From: an uncultured Haemophilus sp.
GTDB taxonomy: Bacteria > Pseudomonadota > Gammaproteobacteria > Enterobacterales > Pasteurellaceae
NCBI GenBank assembly: GCA_902481695.1
Contig: CABSXY010000149.1
Location: 1 to 5,032, forward strand
Length of the DNA stretch: 5,032 nt
Direction: 5' to 3'
A program made the translations under genes and the position numbers. This document shows positions 1 through 5,031 of this stretch, piece by piece. The stretch's first letter is position 1. Every line of letters begins with the position of its first letter. The notes below the pieces were generated by a model. It did not search any database and had not been told where the DNA came from. It saw only the letters and a program-made list of their open reading frames with translations.

Positions 1-162
1 TGAAGTAACGATCAACCAAATATTTTCATCAATCACATCATCAAGTTCTGGTCCGTGGAAAAGTGCGGTCGAAAAACCTTGTGTTTTTAACACCTCTTCT
101 AAATGTTCCGCCACATATTCAGCGCTGCCTAATGTGCTGCCTGAAATCACGCAAATATTCAT
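1..162 (-). CDS. mioC: MioC, flavodoxin-like FMN-binding protein (partial, N-terminal 54 residues)
   Basis: The gene reads leftward from the ATG at 162-160 and is cut by the window edge after 54 codons, so only the first third or so of a protein usually near 146 residues is present. It starts MNICVISGSTLGSAEYV. The segment SGSTLGSAE (residues 7-15) is the flavodoxin phosphate-binding loop that holds the FMN phosphate, and IWLIVTS (48-54) is the next core beta strand. In E. coli, MioC is a cytoplasmic FMN protein reported to serve as electron donor for biotin synthase; the same role here is inferred from family membership. A good ribosome site, AGGA (172-169), lies 6 bases before the ATG. zapB lies 51 bases upstream in the same direction with a hairpin between them. 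An exact DNA uptake sequence falls inside the gene and encodes Thr-Ala-Leu at residues 32-34. The missing C-terminal part cannot be judged. Confidence 0.9.
   Translation of the reverse strand, partial: MNICVISGSTLGSAEYVAEHLEEVLKTQGFSTALFHGPELDDVIDENIWLIVTS
61..69 (+). repeat. DNA uptake signal sequence (Hin-type core AAGTGCGGT) inside mioC
   Basis: This is an exact match to the 9-base Haemophilus uptake core on the plus strand. It is preceded by AA and followed after one base by GAAAAAC, which fits the purine-plus-AT flank of the extended signal at six of seven positions. Such sites mark self DNA for uptake during natural transformation in Pasteurellaceae. It lies antisense in mioC and is read as Thr-Ala-Leu. 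Confidence 0.9.
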
Positions 163-176
163 ATTGTTTCCTAATA

Positions 177-206
177 AGAAAAAAGGCTTAGATTTTCTAA
201 GCCTTT
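177..206 (-). terminator. Rho-independent terminator or attenuator hairpin between zapB and mioC
   Basis: GGCTTAGA (185-192) pairs perfectly with TCTAAGCC (196-203) around a 3-base loop, extended by three A-T pairs (182-184 with 204-206). Read on the minus strand, the stem is followed by TTTTTT (184-179), as in an intrinsic terminator, and it begins 7 bases after the zapB stop. The mioC ribosome site starts only a few bases beyond the T run. The hairpin therefore either ends zapB transcripts with some read-through into mioC or acts as a leader structure for mioC. Confidence 0.8.
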
Positions 207-213
207 ATAGTCA

Positions 214-432
214 TTATACGTTGTCGAATTTACCCAACAATGAACGAATGTGTTCTTGCCAGTTGCGGTGTTCGTTTTTAAGTTGCTCGTTTTCATGTTG
301 CAACGCTTCTACCGCTTGTTGAGATTGATTTTTTTGTTCTTTTAATTCTTCTACTTCAAGTTGAAGTAATTGAATGGTTTCTACTGCTTGTCTAATTTTT
401 TCTTCAAGCTGATCTAAAATTTCTAAAGACAT
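214..432 (-). CDS. zapB: Cell division protein ZapB
   Basis: This encodes a 72-residue acidic, almost wholly coiled-coil protein. Its start, MSLEILDQLEEKIRQAVETI, lines up with E. coli ZapB from that protein's third residue, and the ending (WQEHIRSLLGKFDNV) matches the E. coli pattern WQERLQALLGRMEEV. Hydrophobic residues at about 9, 13, 17, 20, 23, 27 and 30 give heptad spacing. E. coli ZapB is 81 residues, so this copy is somewhat shorter, with a shorter central Gln/Glu-rich stretch. In E. coli, ZapB is an abundant cytoplasmic factor at mid-cell that binds ZapA and MatP, helping to organise the Z-ring and link it to the chromosome terminus. A ribosome site, AGGA (443-440), lies 7 bases before the ATG. 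The gene is divergent from glpX and is followed by a hairpin and mioC. There is no membrane segment or signal peptide. The assignment rests on recalled similarity. Confidence 0.92.
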   Translation of the reverse strand: MSLEILDQLEEKIRQAVETIQLLQLEVEELKEQKNQSQQAVEALQHENEQLKNEHRNWQEHIRSLLGKFDNV

Positions 433-484
433 AGTGATTTCCTTTTTTAAAATAAGTCCGAAACGGCTTTATTCTACCGACTTA

Positions 485-511
485 ATCCTATTTTTAAAAG
501 TCTCTTGTCAA
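485..511 (-). promoter_or_regulatory. Possible sigma-70 promoter for zapB
   Basis: On the minus strand a perfect -35 hexamer, TTGACA (511-506), is followed after 15 bases by TAGGAT (490-485), a 4 of 6 match to the -10 consensus. The spacer is short. TAGAAT (476-471) is a better -10 hexamer but has no good -35 at standard spacing. A promoter for zapB must lie somewhere in 433-575, but the exact choice is uncertain. Confidence 0.35.
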
Positions 512-519
512 AATTTATT

Positions 520-535
520 ATGCAAACGTTTGCTT
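520..535. promoter_or_regulatory. PurR-type (LacI-family) operator between zapB and glpX
   Basis: ATGCAAACGTTTGCTT matches every fixed position of the enteric PurR consensus ANGCAANCGNTTNCNT. Its core, GCAAACGTTTGC (522-533), is a perfect 12-bp palindrome with the central CG typical of LacI-family operators. It ends 2 bases before the TG of the proposed extended -10 promoter of glpX, where a bound repressor would block RNA polymerase. It also lies 9 bases beyond a possible zapB -35 hexamer, so it could act on either gene. PurR is known to repress purine biosynthesis genes when bound to hypoxanthine or guanine. RbsR and other LacI-family proteins recognise similar sites, so the identity of the regulator is inferred. 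Confidence 0.65.
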
Positions 536-537
536 AG

Positions 538-546
538 TGATAAAAT
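538..546 (+). promoter_or_regulatory. Probable extended -10 promoter for glpX
   Basis: TGATAAAAT combines the TGN extension with TAAAAT, a 5 of 6 match to the -10 consensus. No good -35 hexamer exists at 16-18 bases upstream, which fits an extended -10 promoter. Transcription would begin near 553, giving a leader of about 23 bases with the ribosome site inside it. An alternative -10, TATTAT (516-521), has only a weak -35 (TTTAAA, 493-498) and would place the operator over the start point. Confidence 0.5.
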
Positions 547-564
547 AACGAGACTTTTTGCATT

Positions 565-569
565 GGGAG
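565..569 (+). promoter_or_regulatory. Ribosome binding site fixing the glpX start
   Basis: GGGAG lies 6 bases before the ATG at 576. The reading frame is open back to a TTG at 558, but that codon would put the ribosome site inside the gene and add six residues absent from E. coli GlpX. The ATG at 576 is therefore chosen. Confidence 0.75.
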
Positions 570-575
570 AGAAAA

Positions 576-1589
576 ATGAATCGTGCATTAGCTATTGAAT
601 TTTCAAGAGTAACCGAAGCGGCTGCGTTAGCGGCTTATACTTGGCTTGGACGAGGTAATAAAAATGCAGCAGATGAGGCGGCAGTCAAAGCCATGCGTTA
701 TATGCTGAATTTAATCCATATGGACGGTGAAATTGTGATTGGTGAAGGGGAAATTGACGAAGCCCCAATGCTTTATATTGGCGAAAAAGTCGGGTCAGGT
801 AATGGTGAGCTCGTTTCTATTGCGGTTGATCCGATTGATGGCACAAGAATGACTGCAATGGGCCAATCAAATGCCATTTCAGTATTGGCTGCTGGAGGTA
901 AACGTACTTTTTTAAAAGCACCTGATATGTATATGGAAAAATTGGTTGTCGGCCCTGAAGTAAAAGGCATGATTGATTTAAGTTTACCGATTGAGCAAAA
1001 CCTGCGCCGTGTGGCTTCTCGTTTAGGTAAATCTTTATCGGATTTAACCGTGATGGTACTTGCTAAACCACGTCATGATGAAGTGATTAAGCAAATGCAT
1101 AATCTAGGTATTCGCGTGATGGCTATTCCAGATAGTGATGTTGCCGCTTCGGTTTTATGTTGTTTACCGGATGCTGAAGTGGATATGGTTTATGGCATTG
1201 GTGGTGCACCTGAAGGTGTGGCAGCTGCCGCTGCAATTCGTGCATTAGGTGGAGATATGCAAGCTCGCCTTATTCCACGTAATGAAGTGAAAGGCGATAC
1301 AGAAGAAAACCGTAAAATTGCCGCTGAAGAAGTTCAACGTTGTGAAGCCTTAGGTGTGAAGGTCAATGAAATCTTAAAATTAGAAGATTTAGTACGTGAT
1401 GATAATCTTGTTTTTGCTGCAACGGGAATTACGCACGGTGAATTACTCAAAGGGATTTCTCGTCGTGGCAACTTAGCCACCACTGAAACCTTATTAATCC
1501 GTGGTAAATCACGCACCATTCGTAAAATCCAATCCATTCATTATCTCGATAGAAAAGATTCTGAAATCTATGAGATTTTAAGAAATTAG
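576..1589 (+). CDS. glpX: Fructose-1,6-bisphosphatase class II (GlpX)
   Basis: This encodes 337 residues (E. coli GlpX has 336) and is collinear with it, from MNRALAIEFSRVTEAAALA to the conserved end TTETLLIRGKSRTIRKIQS. It hydrolyses fructose 1,6-bisphosphate to fructose 6-phosphate and phosphate in the cytoplasm, the irreversible step of gluconeogenesis. Expected metal ligands are present at E. coli positions: Asp33, Glu57 (IGEGEIDEAPM, 55-65), Asp85 in DPIDGTR (85-91) and Glu213 in GGAPEG (209-214). Known substrate contacts Tyr119, Lys164, Arg166, Asp186 and Asp188 are also in place. Two differences from E. coli stand out: position 88 is Asp rather than Glu, and position 187 is Ser rather than Gly. 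Asp at 88 matches the DPxDG motif widespread in this phosphatase superfamily, so activity is expected. The gene stands alone rather than in a glpFKX operon as in E. coli. It is preceded by a PurR-type operator and followed by a strong terminator shared with mutS. Confidence 0.96.
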   Translation: MNRALAIEFSRVTEAAALAAYTWLGRGNKNAADEAAVKAMRYMLNLIHMDGEIVIGEGEIDEAPMLYIGEKVGSGNGELVSIAVDPIDGTRMTAMGQSNAISVLAAGGKRTFLKAPDMYMEKLVVGPEVKGMIDLSLPIEQNLRRVASRLGKSLSDLTVMVLAKPRHDEVIKQMHNLGIRVMAIPDSDVAASVLCCLPDAEVDMVYGIGGAPEGVAAAAAIRALGGDMQARLIPRNEVKGDTEENRKIAAEEVQRCEALGVKVNEILKLEDLVRDDNLVFAATGITHGELLKGISRRGNLATTETLLIRGKSRTIRKIQSIHYLDRKDSEIYEILRN

Positions 1590-1596
1590 TGAAAAT

Positions 1597-1647
1597 AAAA
1601 GAGCGGTCATAAAAAACAATGAATTTTTTGACCGCTCTTTTTTATTT
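1597..1647. terminator. Bidirectional terminator shared by glpX and mutS, built from uptake-like repeats
   Basis: AAAAGAGCGGTCA (1597-1609) is the exact reverse complement of 1629-1641, a 13-bp stem. Skipping the base at 1610, A1611-1615 can pair with T1624-1628 to lengthen it. The plus strand continues in T residues to 1643, then ATTT. The minus strand ends its stem in TTTT followed by ATTTTC, so both convergent genes can use it. Each arm contains AAGAGCGGT, one base from the uptake core AAGTGCGGT. Paired uptake sequences acting as terminators are well known in Haemophilus. Confidence 0.9.
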
Positions 1648-1648
1648 C

Positions 1649-4231
1649 TTACAGCATTTTCTTCAATTGATACAAATAAGCTAAGGCTTGTTTTGGACTT
1701 AATTCATCTGGATCAAGCTGCTCAATAGCTTCGCGTAAAGCATCAGGCTCCGCTTCAAAAGCCAATTCACCTTGATGTTGGTTTAATGCTCTTAAATGTT
1801 GAATTTGTTGATCACCATTTTGTGCCGACAATTTTTCTAACTGATGTAATTTTTGCTTCGCTAGTTTAATGACAGATTGTGGTACACCAGCCAATGCTGC
1901 AACAGCAAGACCATAACTTTTACTTGCCGCACCGTCTTGAACCGCATGCATAAAGGCGATGGTATTGTTATGTTCTAATGCATCTAAATGAATATTAGCA
2001 ATACCTTCAATTTGTTCTGGTAGTGCGGTGAGTTCAAAATAATGGGTCGCAAATAACGTAAGCGAACGAGTTTTCTTCGCCAACCATTCAGCACAAGCCC
2101 AAGCTAAAGAAAGCCCATCATAAGTAGAGGTTCCCCGTCCAATTTCATCAATAAGCACTAAACTTTGTGAAGTGGCTTGATGAAGAATATTTGCCATTTC
2201 GGTCATTTCCACCATAAATGTAGAACGACCCGAGGCTAAATCATCAGAGGCACCAATTCGAGTAAAAATACGATCAATTTGCCCAATAACCGCGCTATCA
2301 GCTGGCACAAAACTGCCTATATACGCCATTAACGTAATTAAAGCCGTTTGACGCATATAGGTACTTTTACCGCCCATATTTGGGCCGGTAATAATCAGTA
2401 AATGACGTTTCTGATTGAGATTAACAGGGTTGGCAATAAAGGGCTCTTTTAAGACTTGTTCCACTACAGGATGGCGACCATTTTCAATTTTTACGCCAAT
2501 TTCATCGCTAAATTGTGGTGCTACATAATTTAAGGTTTCGGCTCGTTCTGCGAGGTTAACTAACACATCCAATTCAGACAATGCTAAGCTCGCTAACTGT
2601 AATTGACCTAAATGTGGCAACAATAGATCAAATAATTCATCATAAAGTTGCTTTTCTAAAGCAAGCGCCGCCCCTTTTGATTTTAAAACCTTATCTTCAT
2701 ATTCTTTTAATTCAGGAATAATGTAGCGTTCGGCATTTTTTAAAGTTTGACGACGAACATAATGAATCGGTGCTTTATGAGCTTGCCCTTGGCTAATTTG
2801 AATGTAATAACCATGCACCGCATTAAAGCCAATTTTTAAGGTATCAATGCCCGTGCTTTCTCGTTCGCGTTGTTCTAAATTTTCTAAATATTGGGTTGCA
2901 CCAGCTGAAAGGGTTCGCCATTCATCTAATTCTGCATTATAGCCTTCAGCAATAACGCCACCATCTCGAATTAATAACGGAGGGGTTTCAATAATTGCTT
3001 TTTGAAGTAGCTCTATTTGCGCGGAAAAATCACTAATTTGTGCGGAAAGTGCGGTCAAATTTGACGATATTTTTGTATGAATTAGTGATTTTATCGGTTC
3101 AATTTGTTCTAAGGCTGTACGTAAACGCGTGAGATCTCGAGGACGTGCGGAACGCAGTGCTATACGAGCAAGAATCCGTTCCATATCGCCCACTTGTTGC
3201 AAATAAGACTGCAATTCGTGATACAAATCTTGCTCAATAATTTCACCAATAGTTTTTTGGCGTTTTAATAGAATATCTGTTTGACGGATAGGTTGATGAA
3301 TCCAACGTTTTAACAAACGGCTACCCATTGGTGTAACACATTTATCTAATACCGAAGCAAGTGTATTTTCTGTGCCACCCGCAAGATTTTGAGTGAGCTC
3401 TAAATTGCGGCGTGTTGCAGCATCTAATTGAATATTATCGTTATTTTGAATAACACTGATACTTTGAATGTGTGGTAAAGAAGCCCGTTGTGTCTCTTTT
3501 GCATATTGCAATAAACAGCCTGCTGCTGCCAAGCCAAGAGGTGATTTTTCTACACCAAATGCACGTAAATCTTTCGTACCAAATTGACGATTAAGTTCTG
3601 AAATCGCTGTACTGAGCTCAAATTCCCAAATAGGACGACGACGTAGACCTTTATACGGTTCTATAATTGTCATTTCAGCAAAATCTTCACAATAAAGTAA
3701 TTCTACGGGATTAATACGCTGTAATTCAGCTTGCAAGGCTTCTTTTGAATGAGGTTCACAAAGCTGGAAGCGTCCAGATGTCATGTCTAATGTGGCTAGA
3801 CCGAATTTTTCTTTTTCCTGATAAACCGCCACAATTAAGTTATCTTGGCGTTCTGGTAAAAGCGCTTCATCACTTACCGTACCTGGTGTCACAATTCGTA
3901 CAATTTTGCGTTCAACCGGCCCTTTTGAGGTGGCGGGATCACCTACTTGCTCACAAATGGCTACAGGTTCCCCTAATTGCACTAATTTTGCTAAATAACC
4001 TTCTACCGCATGATAAGGCACGCCAGCCATGGGAATTGGATTACCTGCTGATTGCCCACGTTTAGTTAAAGAAATATCTAACAACGCTGCCGCTTTTTTT
4101 GCATCATCATAAAAAAGCTCATAAAAATCCCCCATTCGATAAAATAACAAAATGTCAGGATTTTCTGCTTTTAACTTGAGATATTGCTGCATCATCGGAG
4201 TATGCTGCTCGAAATTGTCTTGTAAATTCAT
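1649..4231 (-). CDS. mutS: DNA mismatch repair protein MutS
   Basis: This encodes 860 residues, close to E. coli MutS (853) and collinear throughout. MutS binds mismatches and small loops in newly made DNA and, after ATP exchange, recruits MutL and MutH. The mismatch-reading motif GDFYELF (34-40) carries Phe36 and Glu38. Connector, lever and clamp domains follow to about 565. The ATPase domain has Walker A GPNMGGKST (616-624, Lys622), signature GASDDLASGRSTF (660-672), Walker B LVLIDE (691-696), D-loop TSTYDG (701-706) and His730 in ATHYFEL. QGELAF (820-825) resembles a sliding-clamp binding motif, and the C-terminal tetramer helix region is present (about 838-860). No key residue is missing and there is no frameshift. 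The start is supported by alignment of HTPMMQQYL (10-18) with E. coli. The gene converges on glpX and follows an mgtC-like gene by 83 bases with no terminator between them. One exact and one near uptake sequence lie inside it. Confidence 0.97.
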   Translation of the reverse strand: MNLQDNFEQHTPMMQQYLKLKAENPDILLFYRMGDFYELFYDDAKKAAALLDISLTKRGQSAGNPIPMAGVPYHAVEGYLAKLVQLGEPVAICEQVGDPATSKGPVERKIVRIVTPGTVSDEALLPERQDNLIVAVYQEKEKFGLATLDMTSGRFQLCEPHSKEALQAELQRINPVELLYCEDFAEMTIIEPYKGLRRRPIWEFELSTAISELNRQFGTKDLRAFGVEKSPLGLAAAGCLLQYAKETQRASLPHIQSISVIQNNDNIQLDAATRRNLELTQNLAGGTENTLASVLDKCVTPMGSRLLKRWIHQPIRQTDILLKRQKTIGEIIEQDLYHELQSYLQQVGDMERILARIALRSARPRDLTRLRTALEQIEPIKSLIHTKISSNLTALSAQISDFSAQIELLQKAIIETPPLLIRDGGVIAEGYNAELDEWRTLSAGATQYLENLEQRERESTGIDTLKIGFNAVHGYYIQISQGQAHKAPIHYVRRQTLKNAERYIIPELKEYEDKVLKSKGAALALEKQLYDELFDLLLPHLGQLQLASLALSELDVLVNLAERAETLNYVAPQFSDEIGVKIENGRHPVVEQVLKEPFIANPVNLNQKRHLLIITGPNMGGKSTYMRQTALITLMAYIGSFVPADSAVIGQIDRIFTRIGASDDLASGRSTFMVEMTEMANILHQATSQSLVLIDEIGRGTSTYDGLSLAWACAEWLAKKTRSLTLFATHYFELTALPEQIEGIANIHLDALEHNNTIAFMHAVQDGAASKSYGLAVAALAGVPQSVIKLAKQKLHQLEKLSAQNGDQQIQHLRALNQHQGELAFEAEPDALREAIEQLDPDELSPKQALAYLYQLKKML
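2021..2029 (+). repeat. One-mismatch uptake sequence (TAGTGCGGT) inside mutS
   Basis: This differs from AAGTGCGGT only at the first base. Its downstream AT-rich flank is weaker than at the exact copies. It is read by mutS as Thr735-Ala736-Leu737, next to the conserved ATHYFEL motif. As I recall it, E. coli MutS has Gln at the Ala position. It may be a decayed or partial uptake site. Confidence 0.5.
3026..3092. repeat. 13-bp perfect inverted repeat flanking the uptake sequence in mutS
   Basis: AAAATCACTAATT (3026-3038) is the exact reverse complement of 3080-3092, with 41 bases between. The loop contains the uptake core at 3047-3055 and an overlapping 12-bp palindrome, GTCAAATTTGAC (3054-3065). 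The whole element lies inside mutS codons about 381-402, in a stretch that keeps the same length as E. coli MutS but little identity, so no net insertion is evident. Confidence 0.75.
3047..3055 (+). repeat. DNA uptake signal sequence (Hin-type core AAGTGCGGT) inside mutS
   Basis: This is an exact uptake core preceded by A, giving the 10-base form AAAGTGCGGT. It is followed by CAAATTTG and then a second AT tract (GATATTTTT), so the extended two-tract signal is nearly complete. It is antisense to mutS and encodes Thr393-Ala394-Leu395 in a poorly conserved part of the lever region. Confidence 0.92.
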
Positions 4232-4314
4232 GACGTTATCCAGTTTAAGTTTTTAACTTTTGTCTAGCAAGTATAGGTTTTACGATAGAAGTAATGTGTT
4301 ATTTTAAGCTGATT
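4232..4314 (-). promoter_or_regulatory. Intergenic region upstream of mutS, with weak promoter candidates
   Basis: On the minus strand, TATACT (4275-4270) is a 5 of 6 match to the -10 consensus but lacks a convincing -35. TTGCTA (4270-4265) with TAAACT (4247-4242) at 17-base spacing is another weak pair. There is no hairpin with a T run after the upstream mgtC-like gene. mutS may thus have a weak promoter of its own, be read from upstream, or both. Confidence 0.3.
4239..4242 (-). promoter_or_regulatory. Weak ribosome binding site of mutS
   Basis: TGGA, 7 bases before the mutS ATG, is the only purine-rich element at a workable distance. It is poorer than the AGGA of zapB and mioC and the GGGAG of glpX, suggesting modest translation initiation. 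This would fit a low-abundance repair protein. Confidence 0.45.
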
Positions 4315-5031
4315 TTAATTTTCTACATCCACACTTAGTACTTCATCTTCTGTTTTTAATAGCGTATAGACATCTTTAAGCATTTCATTATCAATGTTAT
4401 AGCATCGAACTTGCAAGCGAACTTCGCCACTTGCTTGGTCTTTTACTGAAATATTTTCAATGCGGTAGTCATGTTTCAATAATAAATCAGTCACTTTACT
4501 GATGCCGTTAGCAGAACTTAGTTGAATGGCCAAACGAGTACGTTTTTTATAGGTTTTACGACGAACATAACGTTGCACAATCGGGCTAATACGGATAGCG
4601 ATTAAAATCATTAAAGTGGCAATAATCGCATCAAAAATAAAGCCTGCACCTGTTGCCACACCGATAGCCGCTGCAGCCCAAATAATGGCTGCAGTGGTTA
4701 ATCCTGAAATCGCATCATTTTTCTTATGTAAAATTACCCCTGCACCTAAGAAACCGATGCCACTGATTACTTGTGCGGCAAGTCGCATAGGGTCAGTTCG
4801 GATATTATCTGAAACTTGCGCATAATGTTCCGCTGCTTGAATGGAGACAATCGTCAGTACACAAGTTGTCACCGCAATAATGGCACAGGTTTTGACGCCA
4901 ACCGGTTTGTGTTTTAGTTCGCGTTCTAAGCCAATAATCCCGCCAAGTACAAGTGCGAGTAGCATTTTCCCTAGGATAAGTAAATAAGTCGTCTGTTCAA
5001 GAGCGGTTGAAAAAAGAAAAGAATTTTCCAT
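4315..5031 (-). CDS. MgtC/SapB (YhiD-like) family inner-membrane protein
   Basis: This encodes 238 residues read from the ATG at 5031-5029, one base from the window edge, so a start further upstream cannot be excluded. The N-terminal domain is the MgtC family core: about five hydrophobic segments (roughly 16-35, 48-66, 84-101, 108-127 and 131-150) with signatures GGIIGLEREL (30-39), DPMRLAAQVISGIGFLGAG (80-98) and GLTTAAIIW (110-118). After a basic stretch (154-165), residues of about 166-238 look like the soluble ACT-like C-terminal domain, with alternating hydrophobic strands ending in LKTEDEVLSVDVEN. MgtC itself supports growth at low magnesium and inside macrophages and inhibits the F-type ATP synthase in Salmonella. 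Many homologues have no defined role, so I give no symbol and do not infer virulence. mutS follows 83 bases downstream on the same strand. A one-mismatch uptake sequence overlaps codons 8-11. Confidence 0.88.
   Translation of the reverse strand: MENSFLFSTALEQTTYLLILGKMLLALVLGGIIGLERELKHKPVGVKTCAIIAVTTCVLTIVSIQAAEHYAQVSDNIRTDPMRLAAQVISGIGFLGAGVILHKKNDAISGLTTAAIIWAAAAIGVATGAGFIFDAIIATLMILIAIRISPIVQRYVRRKTYKKRTRLAIQLSSANGISKVTDLLLKHDYRIENISVKDQASGEVRLQVRCYNIDNEMLKDVYTLLKTEDEVLSVDVEN
4999..5007 (+). repeat. Uptake-sequence variant AAGAGCGGT inside the mgtC-like gene
   Basis: This is one base from the uptake core (A for T at position 4) but has a complete downstream flank, TGAAAAAA. It is read in the gene as Thr9-Ala10-Leu11. 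The same variant makes up both arms of the glpX/mutS terminator. Confidence 0.5.

Noticed and set aside
134..322. Plus-strand open frame of 62 codons covering the zapB-mioC gap and part of zapB
   Set aside because: It is antisense to the recognised zapB coding sequence and crosses the terminator hairpin. It has no ribosome site and a Cys/Ser-rich product typical of a shadow frame.
451..486. Imperfect inverted repeat (8 of 10 bases) in the zapB leader, and a LacI-like half site near 459-469
   Set aside because: The two mismatches and 16-base loop make the repeat weak, and the half site lacks a matching partner. Neither rises clearly above chance in AT-rich DNA.
558..575. Upstream TTG start extending GlpX by six residues
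   Set aside because: The ribosome site GGGAG lies inside this extension, and the ATG at 576 matches the E. coli start.
773..970. Minus-strand frames antisense to glpX (here and at 1334-1537)
   Set aside because: Both lie within strongly conserved GlpX sequence, have no ribosome site and give unrecognisable products.
3745..4065. Plus-strand open frame of 106 codons inside mutS
   Set aside because: It is antisense to the most conserved N-terminal part of mutS, and the product shows no domain. It is a by-product of mutS codon use.
4247..4259. Short inverted repeat AAGTT/AACTT upstream of mutS
   Set aside because: The stem is only 5 bp of mostly A-T pairs, too weak for a terminator or operator call.
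4671..4694. 8-bp inverted repeat (CTGCAGCC / GGCTGCAG) with an 8-base loop in the mgtC-like gene
   Set aside because: It is explained by runs of alanine codons in the conserved TTAAIIWAAAA segment, with no U-run.
4616..4825. Plus-strand frame of 69 codons antisense to the mgtC-like gene
   Set aside because: It mirrors the alanine-rich membrane segments of the MgtC core and has no independent support.
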